Shown here: positions 50,013 to 63,039 of the stretch, piece after piece
Layout: each line of letters starts with the position of its first letter
Numbering within the stretch: position 1 is the stretch's first letter
NCBI GenBank assembly: GCA_023079485.1
Contig: CM041091.1
Span: 34,777,093-34,841,092 of the forward strand
DNA from: Archilochus colubris
Lineage: Eukaryota > Chordata > Aves > Apodiformes > Trochilidae
Length of the DNA stretch: 64,000 nucleotides
Reading direction: 5' to 3'
Made by a program: the position numbers and the translations under genes
The notes under the pieces: generated by a model
Databases searched by the model: none
Seen by the model: only the letters and a program-made list of their open reading frames with translations
Told to the model about the DNA's origin: nothing

Positions 50013-53000
50013 CCCATGAACTTCCAAACCCATCTCCCCCTTGCAGATCATTCTGCCAGATGTCTCAGAGCTGCCTCATCCTCTGCCAGCTGCTGGGGTT
50101 GCTGGAGGTGTCTGTCAGTGCTTCCACTGCAGATTCCACCATCATTATCTAATTCCCTTTTCAAGTGCAATTTTTGGAAACAAACTTCTGGGTGACCCCT
50201 ATGTGCCTCACTGCTTTGCTCTGCTTCTCTCTGCTCTGGCCCAGGTTTACCAAGGAGCAAAGTGCTGTGTGTTTGGTCCCTCCTGAGCAGCACTCTGAGT
50301 GTCACATCAGCAGGGCTGATCTCCAGTAAAGCAGCTTCACCCCTCTCAGATGTTTCTTGCTGCATTAAGGACACGTTACACCACACAAGTGGTGTGCACA
50401 GCCACGCTTGTGCACGCCAGGGAGCTTTTGGAAAATCTCTTTTTCCAGCTTTTCCCAGTTCCTACGTTGTGCCCAGCCATGCCTGATCTGCCTCTTTGCA
50501 TTCCCCTTCCTCCCCAGGGGACTTGGCAGCGATGTGGGTTCAGGTCAGGGTAACAAGATGCTGTCACACACCAGTTTCCACGGCAGGAGGAATAAAATCC
50601 CAACACAGACCCTTTTCACAGAAGCTTTTTTCCAGGTGAAATGTGAGCAGATTTGGTGGGGAGGAGCCAATCCCTTCAGGGTGCATTGAGCTGCATCCCC
50701 AGGGAGAGGATCGAGCTGTGTGTATTGCAGAGCTCACCAACTGCACTAAATCACCTTTCCTGGGCTGCACATCTCCGGAGTGGCTCCCTGAGCCAAACAG
50801 CAGCCTCAGCAGGAATTTCAGGCACTTTCCCCCTCCTCATGGGGATCTGGGTGACCCCAGCCCAGGAGACTCACCCGATGGGGCAGAGCACAGGGTGAGG
50901 TGCCTGAAACCCCTTCTGCCCCCAAGCCCTGGAGCAGCACAGCCCCATCCTGCCAGCACAGCCCCATCCTGCCTGGCAGCCTCAGCCCCATCCCTCCTGT
51001 GAGCAATCCACCCATCTGCTGAGCCAGCAGCAGGAAAAGCCTTGCTGACATCCCAAACATCCCTCTCCTGCTCCCAGCCAGGCTGCTGCTGCCCAGCTGC
51101 TCACAGGGGCTCTGGCTCCATGTACCTTTTACACTGTGCTGTAATTTCTCATTTCCCCCAGGAGCTGGGAGGTGACCCAGGGCTCTTCTCTTCAACGTTC
51201 ACTTTCATTCAACCAAAACTCAACATAACAATCCAGCAGCTGAACCCGTGCCCCTGAGCAGGGTCCCACTGCTGCCCAGCACTCAGCATCTCCTCTCTCC
51301 AGGAGCTGAACTGGGTTTTTCTCACCATTAAACACCCTGGAAAGCTGCTGGGGCTCCATGGGTGGCAAGGAGAGACAGAGCAGAGTAAGGACCTAGTGAG
51401 CATCTGCACTCAGGTGATGCTCTGGAGGACTTTGCTGGCCAGTGGGAAGGGCAAACAAATTACTCCCAAATCCAGTATTCTGGTACCACAAAAAAAGCCT
51501 GGTCCTGCTCTCTTGTCTCACTGAACCCCATTAAAGGATTAACAAGGAAGAGGTGATTTTCAGGAAAAAGGCACCCAGGGTTTCTCTTAAGCCTATAAGC
51601 CTAACCAGATCAGCAACACCAGTGGTAATAAAATATCTTCCTGGGAGCCTCACAACCAAGATTAAAGCCATTAAGCAGCCACAAGATTAAGGAAATTACT
51701 TCCACAAAGCATAATCTGTTGTCCTTTCCGGACTTGGCTTAGCCACACAGTCAGTCTGGGAAACTTATTTTCTCCTACCAAGAAAAAAAAATGTTGACAG
51801 CGATGTTTTTTTGCACAAATGAGAATTTTCAGTGATAACAAAATCCAGTTCTCTCTGCCCTGGCCCCTGCAGGACAGTGACCACCAGCTGGATGTGACCC
51901 CACCAAGCCTGGGGTCCCTGCCTTCTGCTGCAGGGTGGGGGAGCCTGGACACCCCCTCCTGCTCCATTGCACTGCCCTGAGCACCTGGGGATCACAGACC
52001 TGCACTTCATAACCAGCTACAGAGAAATAACACGTTTCTGGAATGAAAAAAACTCCATTTGGATTTGACTGAAAGAGCAACACATCTACACAGAGATACC
52101 CAAACCAGATGGGGCCCTCTCCAAGGCAGTGTGCTTCACCCAGCTCTGCTCAAGGATTAAATATTTATTCCCTGAAGTTTATCAGATCAATGGCCATGCA
52201 CAAATTTGTGGAATTAATACAGAAGTAATCGTACAATTTCAATATATACAGCTTTATACCTATAGAGATATATCAGAAATATTCTATTCCTGAACAGCAA
52301 ACTCACTGCTTGCAAATGTAAAATGCCATTAAAAAAGCAAAATTTGGGTAAGCTGCTGGCCTGGCTGTGCTGCTGTGGCACCTGCATCCCCACTGCCATG
52401 GGAGAGCTGTCAGAAACTGCATTTCCCAGCAGCATCCCAGGTGTCTTCCCAGGGCAATTCCCTCAGGGTGGGAAGTTTTGCCCCCCAGCCCCAGTTTGCA
52501 GCTGTCTGAGGAGGACATTGGAGGTACAAAGCAAATTACATTTAGCTTTCGAACTCCTGTTGGAGCTGTTTTGTTTGGACAAGATGATTTTAAAAGTCCT
52601 TTCAGCCCTAAGTGATTCTGTGACTTTTTTTCCTGCTGCTGCTGGAAGGGTGAGCACCACACAGCTCCCTCCACCCTGCTGGCCCAGAGAAGTGACCCCT
52701 GATTCACTGCAGCCAAGGAGCAGGCTCTGCCATGGTCAGTTAACCAGGGAGGGGATGTGGGAGAAGATTCCCCATGGGCCAGCAAGGGTTTTCTATCACT
52801 TTGGTGGTTGAAATTTGCATTGCTCTCCTTCCCAGCCCATTTTTATTGGTCTTGTGTCCCTTTGGGATGCGAAGGCTCCATCACCATCTGCATGGCTCCT
52901 ACCAGACTTGTTCTTTCCAGCTGAGCTGCCCTGCATGGCTCCTCCATAACCTTCTGTTGGAAATCCTGCTGAGGAAGCTTGTGGGATGCTCATGAAAGCA

Positions 53001-55674
53001 CAGATGAGATTCCTGGCTGGAGCAGCAGAGAGGGCAACAGGCACTGCAGTCCTTTTCTAAAGACACCAAGCTCTTTCACTGCTAAAAATATTTTGAATGC
53101 AAATGCAATCCACTGCCTGTGTTTCTGGAAATTATTTTTAGTAGGAAAACCAACCCAGACGTCCTGGAATAAGGAGCCATATCTGGGATAGCAGCAATGG
53201 AGAGTGACCTGCAGGCTTGGACATCCCCTTTGCACCACTATCACCATGCTGCAGAGCTCCTAAAGCAAGCCCAGATAAATTACAAACCATGATTCCTTTT
53301 ATAAGGAAGGATGCCCCACATCCAGGCTGCAGCTACCAACCCAGCCAAGGGATGTCTGCAGGATCTGCAGAAGATTTACCATCAGTGGAGAGCACTTTGG
53401 AAGGAGCTGGCTTTGCTAAACAGCTTGGCAGTTTGGGAACAGAGTATCCTTTTTTATATCCCCCAAGCATAAATTACCAGCTATAACACACAATTGCTGC
53501 CAGAGAGGGGAAAACAAAAGTCAAATGAGTTAAACTGTAAACACAAACACTTTTGGAAAAAGATAAGTGTGAAGTAAGTGAACCAAAACTGCCTTAAACA
53601 CAGGGGAGAGTGGATAATCAAGTTCAGGAATTAAAGTGGAGACAAAGCTGAGAAGGACATCTCCTGAGCAGCATACCAAAAGATCAGGAAAGTCAAGTCA
53701 AGGATAATCCAGCCCCAGCAGGATTTGTGCAAAGTGCTGTTCTCTGACTACAAACTCCCTGCCCAGCCCTGTTTCTGCCTCTCTGTTGGTTTTGCTTGGC
53801 TGATCCCTGCAGTCTCACTCTCCTGCACAGAGACTTCTTCAGGATGAGCTGGGAAAGAAGGGGAATTTGGTTTGGGCTGTGGTGGACCCACCAGATGGTT
53901 TTGCAGGGCAAGATCCTGCCCTGAGCACATGCAGGGAACCAGCAGCTTCCAGCCAACAGCTCATCCAACTCCAAGGAAAAACTCAGCTTTGGTCATGGGA
54001 TTTAATCACACATTTACTGGAGGGGCTCTGGCTTTGCTGTGCTCAGGGCAGCAGGGGAAAAGGTGATCAAAGGACAGGACCAAGACGATGTAAGAGCTGC
54101 CTGTCCTTCAGCCTTCCCATCCTCTCCAGCCCTCCCTCTCCCTCCCAGTCTCCATTTCACTGATTTTCTGTGGCTAGATGGAAGAGAAAAGCACCCTCTG
54201 TTTCACCAAAACCTGGGAGCATTCCTCTGAATTGCTGGGAAGATGCAGGGATGCAGTGTTAGAGTACACTCTATATTTTCTTATTAAAAGCATCTCAGAA
54301 GAAGAGGGAAGACCCAGAGCTATTGCATGGCTCATCTTAGAACTGCCCTTAGCAGCCCCAGAGACAGCCATGAAGATTGCTTTAGAAATTATTCTTGCTG
54401 TGGAGCATCAACTAAAGGTGGCTCAATTTATTATTATTTTTTAAAACTACAGAGTGATGCCACTAATCCATATATCCAATATATATATGTATCATATATT
54501 CCTTTGCTGTAAAGGAGGTGTCAGACCTCAGCTCTAAACCCAACACATGGGCTGGGTAATTATTGTCACTCACAGCAGTGGCTCAGCCCATTTAATATAG
54601 TAGATATATTTAGCATAGCAGACAGAATAAATGTTTGTTTATAGAAATAGAAATAAAATCCATGTGGAAAACCATCTGTTTCTGTCATCACTGTCAGAAG
54701 GCACTGAGTTAACTACCAGCCACCAAACCATCAGCTTTGCCATGGCTTTGCATCTGTGCCATTAAAATCATTGAGGACATCAGCCCCAACAGCCTCTCCA
54801 GTTGGTTTTGCTTAGCTTGGCTCTTTTCTATTTAACTGGGAATCAGACTGGAGCTGGCCAGACAAAAAACCCAACATTTCTGGTTCCCATGGACCAAAAT
54901 CAGCTTTTTGCTGGGCTTTCTGCAGGAGATTCCCTCCGCAGCCCTTGGTGATGTTCTCAGGAGAGCAGGGACCTCTGTGCCCCTCTGTCTGCCCGTCCAC
55001 TCAGGGAATGGTCCCCCAGATGTCCCAGGAGAGGAATATATTGATTTTTTGCCTTAGGGTACAGGTCCCAGCTGTGCCAGCCACCCTTACAGCTTGCTGG
55101 TGGCCATTGCACATCCCTCCTTCTGTCCACACAGCAGCTCCAGCATCTGCAGCCACCTCCAGCACAAGGGGGAAGGAAGATCCTTTATTTGTGGTTTAGT
55201 TACTCTACTATGGGGGCTTTGCTTAAACTTTAAAAAAAAAACAACAACAACAAAAGAGAAATTGACAGAAAACACTTCATTCATGCAGTTCAGGGGAACT
55301 GTGAGCAGAATACTCATGCTCTTAATTTCAGTATTTGAATTAGTAGCTTGCATTTTGTTTTAAGTTAAAGCATCAAAACAGATTATTTTTTTACATGCCT
55401 AAAGCAAATACTTTCATGTGAAAGCTGCACACTGCTCTGCTTTTCCCAAGGCTACCTGGGGCAAGGGAGATTTTGGTGCAACAGCTTCAAAAAGTTGTCA
55501 TGCAAGAAAACTCTTTGTTCACAGCAACTGCAGAGACTTCAGCCACAGACAGAGGTGGTGAAGATTTGGAAGATTTCCTCATTTTTACTCAGCCCATGGG
55601 GGTGTCAGTGGGCAGGGACAGCAGGAAAGAACCCCTGGGGATTGCCAGAGCTGAGAACAAGGTCTGCTTGGGAC
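50013..55674. other. Intergenic, no gene seen
   Basis: Contains the CR1 tail at 52560-52627, AT-rich simple sequence near 54470-54500, and a short ACAACAACAA run at 55240. The 160-codon ORFs at 52303-52811 overlap each other on opposite strands and are shadows. Confidence 0.6.
52560..52627 (+). mobile_element. CR1 3' terminal fragment
   Basis: TTTGGACAAGATGATTTTAAA then AGTCCTTTCAGCCCTAAGTG and ATTCTGTGACT match the last 60 or so bases of CR1, including the terminal ATTCTGTG-type octamer. Confidence 0.75.
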
Positions 55675-55905
55675 CACAGAATCCCTTTGGCTGGAGGAGA
55701 CCTTTGAGAGCATCGAGTCCAAGTGTCACCCTGTCACCCCAGCACTGCCTGGGCCACCACCCCGCATGTCCCTCAGCACCACATCTCCAGGGCTTTGAAA
55801 TCTCTCCAGAGATGGGGACCCCACCCATGCCCTGGCAGCCTTTTCCAGGATGAAATTGTTCCCAATATCCAATCTAAACCTCCCCTTGAACAGCAGCAGA
55901 GAGGG
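55675..55905 (-). mobile_element. CR1 3' fragment, reverse orientation
   Basis: The plus strand runs CACAGAATCCCTTTGGCTGG, AGACCTTTGAGAGCATCGAG, CCAACACTGCCTGGGCC-like, CACATCTCCAGGGCTTTGAAA, GATGGGGACCCCACCC, then TTGTTCCCAATATCCAATCT and AAACCTCCCCTTGAAC. This is a well-preserved reverse-complement CR1 3' end, among the youngest in the window. Confidence 0.9.
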
Positions 55906-58900
55906 AGGGATTGGTCTTTAAGAATGAGGCTGTTTCAGTGCTGAGAATGATTTCATCTTTTCTGCAAGGCAGCTGAACACTCAGGAAACCTGTGGCTTCT
56001 CCAAGAGAAGAAAGAGGGGAATTTATAACTTGCAGGAGTGAAAGGGCAGGAGGGTGTCCCACAGGACATGCTCCCACCCCAGGATGTTGCAGATGACAAG
56101 TGGGATCAGTACAGACCAAACCACCTCAGCAGTGGAGTTTTTCAGGGTTGTTTGATGGGTTTGGTTGGGTTTTTTTCCCACCTCTGCCACTTCTCAGCAG
56201 GGGATGAAGGGATGGACAGGTTTCAAAGCTGCAGTAATACACTCAAAAAAGAAGAATAAGATCCAGGAGAAGCAGGCAGCAAACCTACCCTTCAAACCTA
56301 CCCTTCAGCTTCATCCTGCCCTGGGGAGGAGAGGGGAGAGGGGAGAGGGGAGAGGGGAGACCCTACCCAGGAGGGCTCTGACCAAGCTGGGAGGGTTCTG
56401 ACAGCTCCAGGAGTCCCAGGCAAGGGAGGAACAGAGATGCTTTCCTCCTGGATCCTGCTCATCACCACCACACCTTGGGCCTCTTCCTGGGGCTGAGCAG
56501 GACCAGGATTTCAGCCAAAGAGATGTTCCCCTGCAGCAGGATTCAGCGAGGAAAGGGAAGAGCAGAGAAAGCTCTCCCATGGTCTGTACATAACAGGATT
56601 TAATTAAGGTCTGAATTTCACCTTCGGCCTCCTACAAAAACTCTTGAATGGATTAAACACCTTTAATCTCCTTTAGGCTTAGGAGGATGAAATGGCAACA
56701 AAGTGGAAAGCAGCAGCCTCACAGGTCATGTCCCCACAGCCAAGTCCTGAGCAGGGGTCCCAGGCTCCCCCTCAGCTGCTCCTTCAGCCCCCGGGTCCCC
56801 TGTGCTGCAGGAAGGGGACTTCCCCCTCTTGGTGACATTGCAGCTGCTCTGATCATTCCTGGCAAAATATTTGCAGTTTTTCTTTAAAAACATAAACATT
56901 TTGTTGCCGTTTGTAAGATCTGTGCAGGTTAGACACTCCAGGCTCTTGCTGGTAATGTTTGAATTATTAAATTTAGGTCTTATTCTTTTAGGAGGAAAAA
57001 CCAAAAAACAAAACAACACATCTTAGGGAAAATTATTTCTTATACAAACAAAACAGAGGCCTTGAAAGCCTCAGCCTACCCTGCCTGCAATCACAGCCCT
57101 TTCAGATGGAGACACTCGTTATTAAAAATGCTCTTTAAAGTCAAATTTATTTTTGTTTTTCATGCAGTGCTTGTTGCAGGCAGGAACACTGCCTTCCTGA
57201 GATGCCAGGGAAAGGCTTTCCTCTGCAGCCTAGGAAAAGGAGGAATACATATTAACAAGACATTTTGCTTCCCTAGGTGGAGCCTGGAGGTGATGAAGAA
57301 CGAAGCCTCCAAGCCGTGCCCCTTGAAGCCCTTTTATTTTGTTGTGTTTGAGGAGGAGACACTGCAGCAGCCCGAGGAGGGGGGAGTGGAGGTTCTCCTG
57401 TCAGGAAGAAGGGTGTTGGAATCTAAACCTCCCCCCAGTTGCCTGCTGCCATGAAAGCACCAGCAGAAGGGATGTAACAGGGGAGCTGCTCTGGCCGAAC
57501 ACAGAATATGAAATTCCTGACAGAAGATGGGGATAAGAACAGGGCTGATAAACACTGGGAACTGCACAAAAGCTCTACTAATATAGGAGGAAAACCCCAT
57601 TTGGTTGGGGAATTCTGAAGGGGGTTGTTTCCCAGCTGATGATAGCTGAAGACAAACAGATTCCAATGGGTAAATGTGAAAAAAAAATTAATGTAGAGAG
57701 ATGGAGTCTGGTCCTTACAGCACAGCAGCTCCTGGGGAGGCAGCTGGAGTAGAGACTCTTCAACTCAGCCACAAAGATGTTTGAAATTTGTGTCTCAAGC
57801 CAGAATGAGAACTCCCAAGGACAGATATTTCTTCTCTCTAGAGAAATAACAAGCTCAGAGCCAGCCTATGAAACACAGGCTGAATCAGCAAAGCAAGCCC
57901 ATACCTTTTTTTATCAGAAGCCAACTCAGAAAAGATCAACTAGAGAAGACACTGTGATATATCTTGACAAATTATTCAGTCTTATAAACAGAAAGAGAAG
58001 AAAAGGGGGATGTGCTGTGATCTTCAGTGGAGAGGACAGAACAGCTGTCTAACTGCAGTCTAAAAAAAATAAATAAAATAAATCAAAAATCCTTCATTTT
58101 GTTCCCCAAAGACAAACCCTGCTGAACACCCGAGCATGGAAATACAACAGATCAGAAATGAGTTGTAAGCAACCCCACAGGCTTTTGATAGGAACAGAAT
58201 CCAGAGAGCCTTAAGGAGCAGAAGCAGCAGGAGGCTCAGAAGGATGGAGAACAAAGCCAAGGGAGCAGCTCCCAGCTCCAGAGCTGGACTGGGGCAGAGC
58301 ACTGAGGGGTTTTAACTTTTTATTTTTATTTTTATTTTTTTTAGCAATTTGCAGGCATGAGCCTGGGCTGCAGAAGATGAGGAGGATTGAGTCCATTTTG
58401 GGAAGGGTGCAGAGGTGGAGGGGCTGGTGCAGGAGTGGTGGGAAGAACCAGAAGAACCAGGGAGATCCGGGGCAGAACAAGGGAGATGGGCAGGAGGTGG
58501 AAGTCCAGGCTCCATGGCAGGGTTTACATGGCCTCCCCCAGCCCTGGTTAAAAGGCAGACAGTGATAACCTGGCAGGGGGGATGAATAGCCCTGGGAAAG
58601 CTTTAACAATAAAAACTGAGATCAGGCACCTGGGGATTAATTGGTGCTGAAACTAAGGTGACCATCAAGCAGAAACATGAAAAGCTTCATTTTACCTCCT
58701 GTCTGTACCTGCATATGATTGTGCTGTGATCACTGCAAAAACCTCCACGGATAAGTGGTGCAAGGAAAAGCCTGGAGAGAACTGCAAAGCTGGGTGTTTG
58801 ACCAGCACAGCCCGGGGGAGGGATGGGGCACTGGGGCACCTCCTGCCAGCACACAAAGGGCCCCTTAAGGAGGGGAAGAACCATTGTTGGGTGTTTTCTA

Positions 58901-61709
58901 TGGCTGTGTTTGGACTGGAAATCAGAAAAAAATAAATACTGTCAGCACAAAAGGGAGTAGAGCCTGGGAAGGCACCAGGCTCTCTGCAGGAGATGAGATG
59001 TAGAAGAAAGAAGAAGTGAAGCCACAGTCCCTGATGTCTTTGCCATTTTCCAGATCTGAGCAGCTACAAACCAAGAAGCAAAGTCTGATGTTGGCAGGAA
59101 CATCACAAAGCTCTGTACCTGCACATTCATTTCAGGTTATCAGGAAAATTTAACCCCCCAGCTCTCAATGTCCTGTGTCCACAGCCCAGCCAGCATCCCG
59201 TGGCCTCTTGCCCACACTCCAGACCTGGGTTCCCATCCAGCAACCCCTTCCATTTACACAGCCACATGTTTTACCTTGTCCCCTGAAAACCAGGCCAACA
59301 CCCACCAAAACCCCAGACACCTGCAGGGCTCAGCACTCCCATCTCCCCCCATGCCCAGTATAGAATGCTTAAGGACAAACAAAAAGTCCAGTTTATTGCA
59401 ATTTTGATAGACTCTGAAGCACTCAGGCAGGAGCAGACTGATACCCAGTTTATGATCTCAGGGAAACTCCACAGACTCTACAGCAGCCTTGGACCCTTTG
59501 CAGAAACTCACTCCCACCTGGTTTGTGTTTCCTGCCCTGTTTCCTTCCCAGCACAGAGATTATTAAACGTAACAACTTCAGGACAAGCAAATGGAAGAAA
59601 ACCTTGAAAACCTGTCTGGTTCCACAACCACCCTGCCACAAGCAAACTTGCCAGAAGTGTTCATTATGAAAAGCATGTGGAGAGACAAGAGTCTGGGGTG
59701 TCACAGCCACTGCTGCAGAAATACAATATATAGATATTTCATTGACGGCTGGGAGGATAAATCAAGTTAAATTGCTCACAGAAGCAAACCCAAAGCATCT
59801 TGCTGTGAAGCTAGAAAAGTAAATTCACGGTCCCTTGGGAACATTGCCATCATTTGTTTTCATTTCTCTGACTTCTCTTCATTTATGCTAGAGATTAGCT
59901 CTCCCAACAATGATCACAGCAATATAGAAACGTGTTCCCCGAGGAATGGGATGAAAGCAATATTTACCAAAGTAAAGCCAAGTGAAGAAATCAAAATAGG
60001 AAGACGCAAAAAAACCACAAAAAAACAAACAAACCACAAACTACTTTGAGAAGGGAAACAAAGTTACGTGAACCACTGTTGCACCACTAAGCTCCTACCC
60101 CACAAGAAGCTAAGACTTGCTAGGAGGTCAAAAAGCAGAGAACAACCCCAAGCAAGCCCTACAGAACTTGCCAGCAACAGTCTTTTGGATATTTTCTTGT
60201 TGCACAAATTGCTGAGAATTTATTCATAAAGCACTTCTCATTTTTTGTAAAGAAAAAAAAACACAAAACCCTGTAAAGTTTATCACATTTGTTTTTTCCT
60301 CCTATTTGTCTCACTTTTAGCCAAATCCAATCCTGCCAAGGATATAAAAAACCCAAATTACTCCTGAAAGAGCATAAATCAAGCCAAGTGATTATTAGTA
60401 TTTTATTGGCATGTGAAGCCAATGTGCAGCAAGCTCCAGCCTTTGGCAGCCCCTTTCCCTCCAGCCTGGCTCTAAATCCCAGCTTCAGGACTTCCAACCC
60501 AGAGCCCCCGGGCACCCACCTGGGCAGCAGAGGAGGGAGAAACCAGGGAGCATCCCAGGAGAACAAGGGAGAGTTCAGCTGGAGGCAGGGAAGGTTCCAC
60601 GGAGGAAGGGCAGGAAAGGCACAGGGAATTCCAGGGAAATGGAGCCCAAGCACAGCCCCAGGAGCTCCCAGAGCAGCTCTGAACTCTGATTCTGCAGGTT
60701 GAGGGCATCAAACCAGCCAAGCAGGGGGATCAGAGGCACCTGAGACCTCAGCTGGGAGCAATCCCTCCTGCTGATGCCTTAGAGCTGCTCAGGACTCCTT
60801 TTAATCCTCTAAATGTTCCCAGTTTAATCTGCACAACTCTTTGAACAGAGAGCAGGATCTGGTTCAGTGCAGAACAGCAGTAAAAAGGGTGCAGGGGCAA
60901 AAGCTTTCTGCTTTGATAACAGATTTTCTGGTCCTAAGAAATCCAATTTTCAGCAGTGCTGGAGGTTGTTGCTGGGGGGGTTTCACCTCAGCCCTGCTGC
61001 CCACATCCCAGACTCATTTCCAGCCCTGTCCCTTGCTGCTGGTTCCATTGCCTTTCCTTGGTACTTTAAAACCTTCCAAAGATTTTCTTCATCCCATAAG
61101 GATAAAGCAGACCACACTTATTCAAAGTCTTGTTGAAGATTCTGCTTTAGCATATTTGTTTGTTTGTTTAGTTTTTGTTTCTGAAGCACACTTTAAGTGC
61201 TCTTCTTCGGATTATTCTGTATTACTTTCTCATTTTCCCCAAGCATCAGAAAACGCCTTTCATCTCCTTGATTATAAAAAATATCCAGCACACAAATGAA
61301 GACAAATTACCATTAAGGTGGGGAAAAAACAACATGACTCCTACCAAATAGAAATCTATAAATCTAATGAGTAATACCTTAAAAATTAGGTCAGCTGAGA
61401 AGATGATGATGATCCCAGACAGAGGGGAGTGTGTCTTTCCTGCAGCATGAAGGAAGGAGCATCCTGATGTTCAGCAGAGCTGTGCTGCTTCTCTCCAGCC
61501 CTGGTATCCTCCTGCCTTTGAAGCCACAGCAGTGATTTTGCCCTTGGTATGCTCAGAACTCCAGTTGGTGTTCGTGGAATTTGCACACAAATCAGGAGCT
61601 CTCTCTGCTTTTGTACCTCTCAAGTAAAACCCACAGGACCTGCACTATTTTAACCCAGTGTTTCAAAAAGTTGAGAAATGTATAAAAAGAAAAAACCCAA
61701 CCCTGGAAA
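55906..61709. other. Intergenic downstream of TCERG1L
   Basis: It holds the (GGGGAGA)n array, a (TTTTTA)n-like run at 58315-58342, AAAC-type low complexity at 60005-60045, and unique sequence. No exon or second poly(A) site stronger than those at 61.7 kb was noticed, though the true TCERG1L 3' end could extend into this region. Confidence 0.55.
56323..56359. repeat. (GGGGAGA)n short array
   Basis: Four perfect G-quartets separated by AGA at 56333-56357, with a fifth GGGG at 56323-56326. It is a textbook G-quadruplex motif with 3-base loops. Confidence 0.95.
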
Positions 61710-62533
61710 TTTGGCTTAAAATATTTATTAATTAAAAAAATTAAATATTTATTTATACAAATATGATGAGAAAAATCTCATGCAGACTTTTCACGTACAG
61801 GAACGTAACTGGAATCACACTGTGATGGTTTTAGAGGAGAACTTCTCTCAGGAACTGGGAGGGAGGAGTGGAGCTGTGGCCCCAAAGCACCATCCACGGC
61901 GAGGAGAAAGCCACTTCTGAAACGCTGAGTTTTCCTATGGAACAAATGCCAAGATTTCCACACTCTTCACTGGATTAACGATTAATACCTTATTACTACT
62001 ACTCAGAGAACTGGACAGAGATGTATGAGCAGGGGTTATGGGTTCCTGCCACCAGACTCCAAACACTTCATGTTAATGCATAAAGTTGCCCAAAGATTGT
62101 TTTAGATAATTCCCCTAAATGATGAAAATATCTTGAGATTGTTATGGATGGCATCTGCTTCTGCTTAATTACAAATCTGCACTGGATTCATAATTTGTGT
62201 ATATTACAAGTGATTTGCATAATTAAAACAATTAAGGGATTGACATATCATGGAAATTAGAAATGCATCAAACTCTGGATGTTGTACAAAAGAGAGCTTC
62301 AATATGAAACATTAATTCTTTGAGAACAAAATATCCTTCAGATTCCTGCAGAACAACCTCCACAAATTCAACACATGGTCAATAAACTCCATTTAGAGAA
62401 AGTTTTTCCCAGGATTTCCACTTCCTCCTCAAGCTGTGGGAAGTTTAAGACCCCACAGGCTTCAGCCTTCGCTTCAGTTCCTGACTGCGGTCACAGCATG
62501 GACCTGGGGACTTATTGCCAGTTCCAGGAGGTC
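61710..62533 (-). other. TCERG1L: TCERG1L 3' untranslated region (predicted)
   Basis: This is the stretch following the TAA on the minus strand, down to two AATAAA signals. The right end is fixed by the stop codon; the left end is inferred from the poly(A) signals and a G/T-rich run just beyond them, so it is approximate. The central part (about 62100-62345) is AT-rich and repeat-free, with a perfect POU octamer ATTTGCAT at 62213-62220 and several TAATT cores. This could be UTR regulatory sequence or an embedded enhancer. An AATAAG variant lies only about 14-20 bases after the stop and is probably not used. Confidence 0.6.
61724..61753 (-). terminator. TCERG1L: TCERG1L polyadenylation signals (two AATAAA)
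   Basis: On the minus strand AATAAA occurs at 61753-61748 and again at 61729-61724. Both sit in an AT-rich inverted repeat whose arms are AAATATTT-like and flank a run of T. Just past them on the minus strand, at 61703-61681, is a G/T-rich run (GGGTTGGG, then a T-rich stretch), the usual form of a downstream cleavage element. No better signal was seen between the stop codon and this point. Confidence 0.55.
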
Positions 62534-62690
62534 TTATCTCATCTTCCGTAGCCTTATCCTGTTTTCCTTGTCCCTCTTTTTAAGAACAAGTATGAACTGA
62601 TTGAAGAAATGCTCTTGGTCCTTCTTCTTCTGCACCAGGCGGAACCGCTGGTCCCGTCCGTATTTCTCTGCGAATTCCTTGAACGTGGTT
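62534..62690 (-). CDS. TCERG1L: TCERG1L, terminal coding exon (partial gene)
   Basis: Read on the minus strand, this exon encodes 51 residues plus a split first codon and ends ...RLRKMR followed by TAA at 62536-62534. It contains [16 protein letters not shown] near its start and [17 protein letters not shown] near its end. That is the layout of an FF domain: an early conserved Phe, a charged KKKDQE helix, then the second Phe pair. I recognise it as the C-terminus of TCERG1L, the paralogue of the elongation and splicing factor TCERG1 (CA150); in that family FF domains bind phosphorylated RNA polymerase II tails and splicing factors in the nucleus. The exon starts right after a pyrimidine-rich tract ending CTGCAG, so the first base completes a codon begun in the previous exon (phase 2, probably Arg). 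Upstream exons lie beyond the right edge. The reading frame is intact. TCERG1 itself is less likely: its FF domains diverge from this segment and the protein does not stop here. Confidence 0.9.
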
Positions 62691-62715
62691 CTGCAGAAAG
62701 GAGAGAGGTGACAAA
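62691..62715 (-). other. TCERG1L: 3' splice site of the last TCERG1L intron
   Basis: Minus-strand sequence next to the exon reads as a pyrimidine tract (CCTCTCTCCTTTCTGCAG) ending in AG at 62692-62691. It joins exactly where the recognisable TCERG1L protein similarity begins. The open frame continues a further 24 codons into the intron, but those codons do not resemble the protein. Confidence 0.8.
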
Positions 62716-63039
62716 GCTGTGCCAGGACACACCTGGGCTCTCTCTTCCCCCTGGATTGCACTTGGCTGTTCCCAGAGGCACTAAAAACGGGTGTGGGGGG
62801 GAATGTCTGACAGGAGGATGAGGGCAGCCCAGGAGAGCCAAACCCTCCCTGTTCTGAGTGAGAACTCAGGGTGGAGGCTGCCAGGACAGCTGTGAACGAG
62901 TCACTGACACAGTTCCTGATGGGCTTTTACTCTGTGCCCTCTGGGACTGATGGACAAAGCTTCAATAATGAGCCTAGAATTGAGCAGAAACCCAGAACTG
63001 TGGCTAATTGCAAATTAATGCCTTTTGACTGTCACACTA

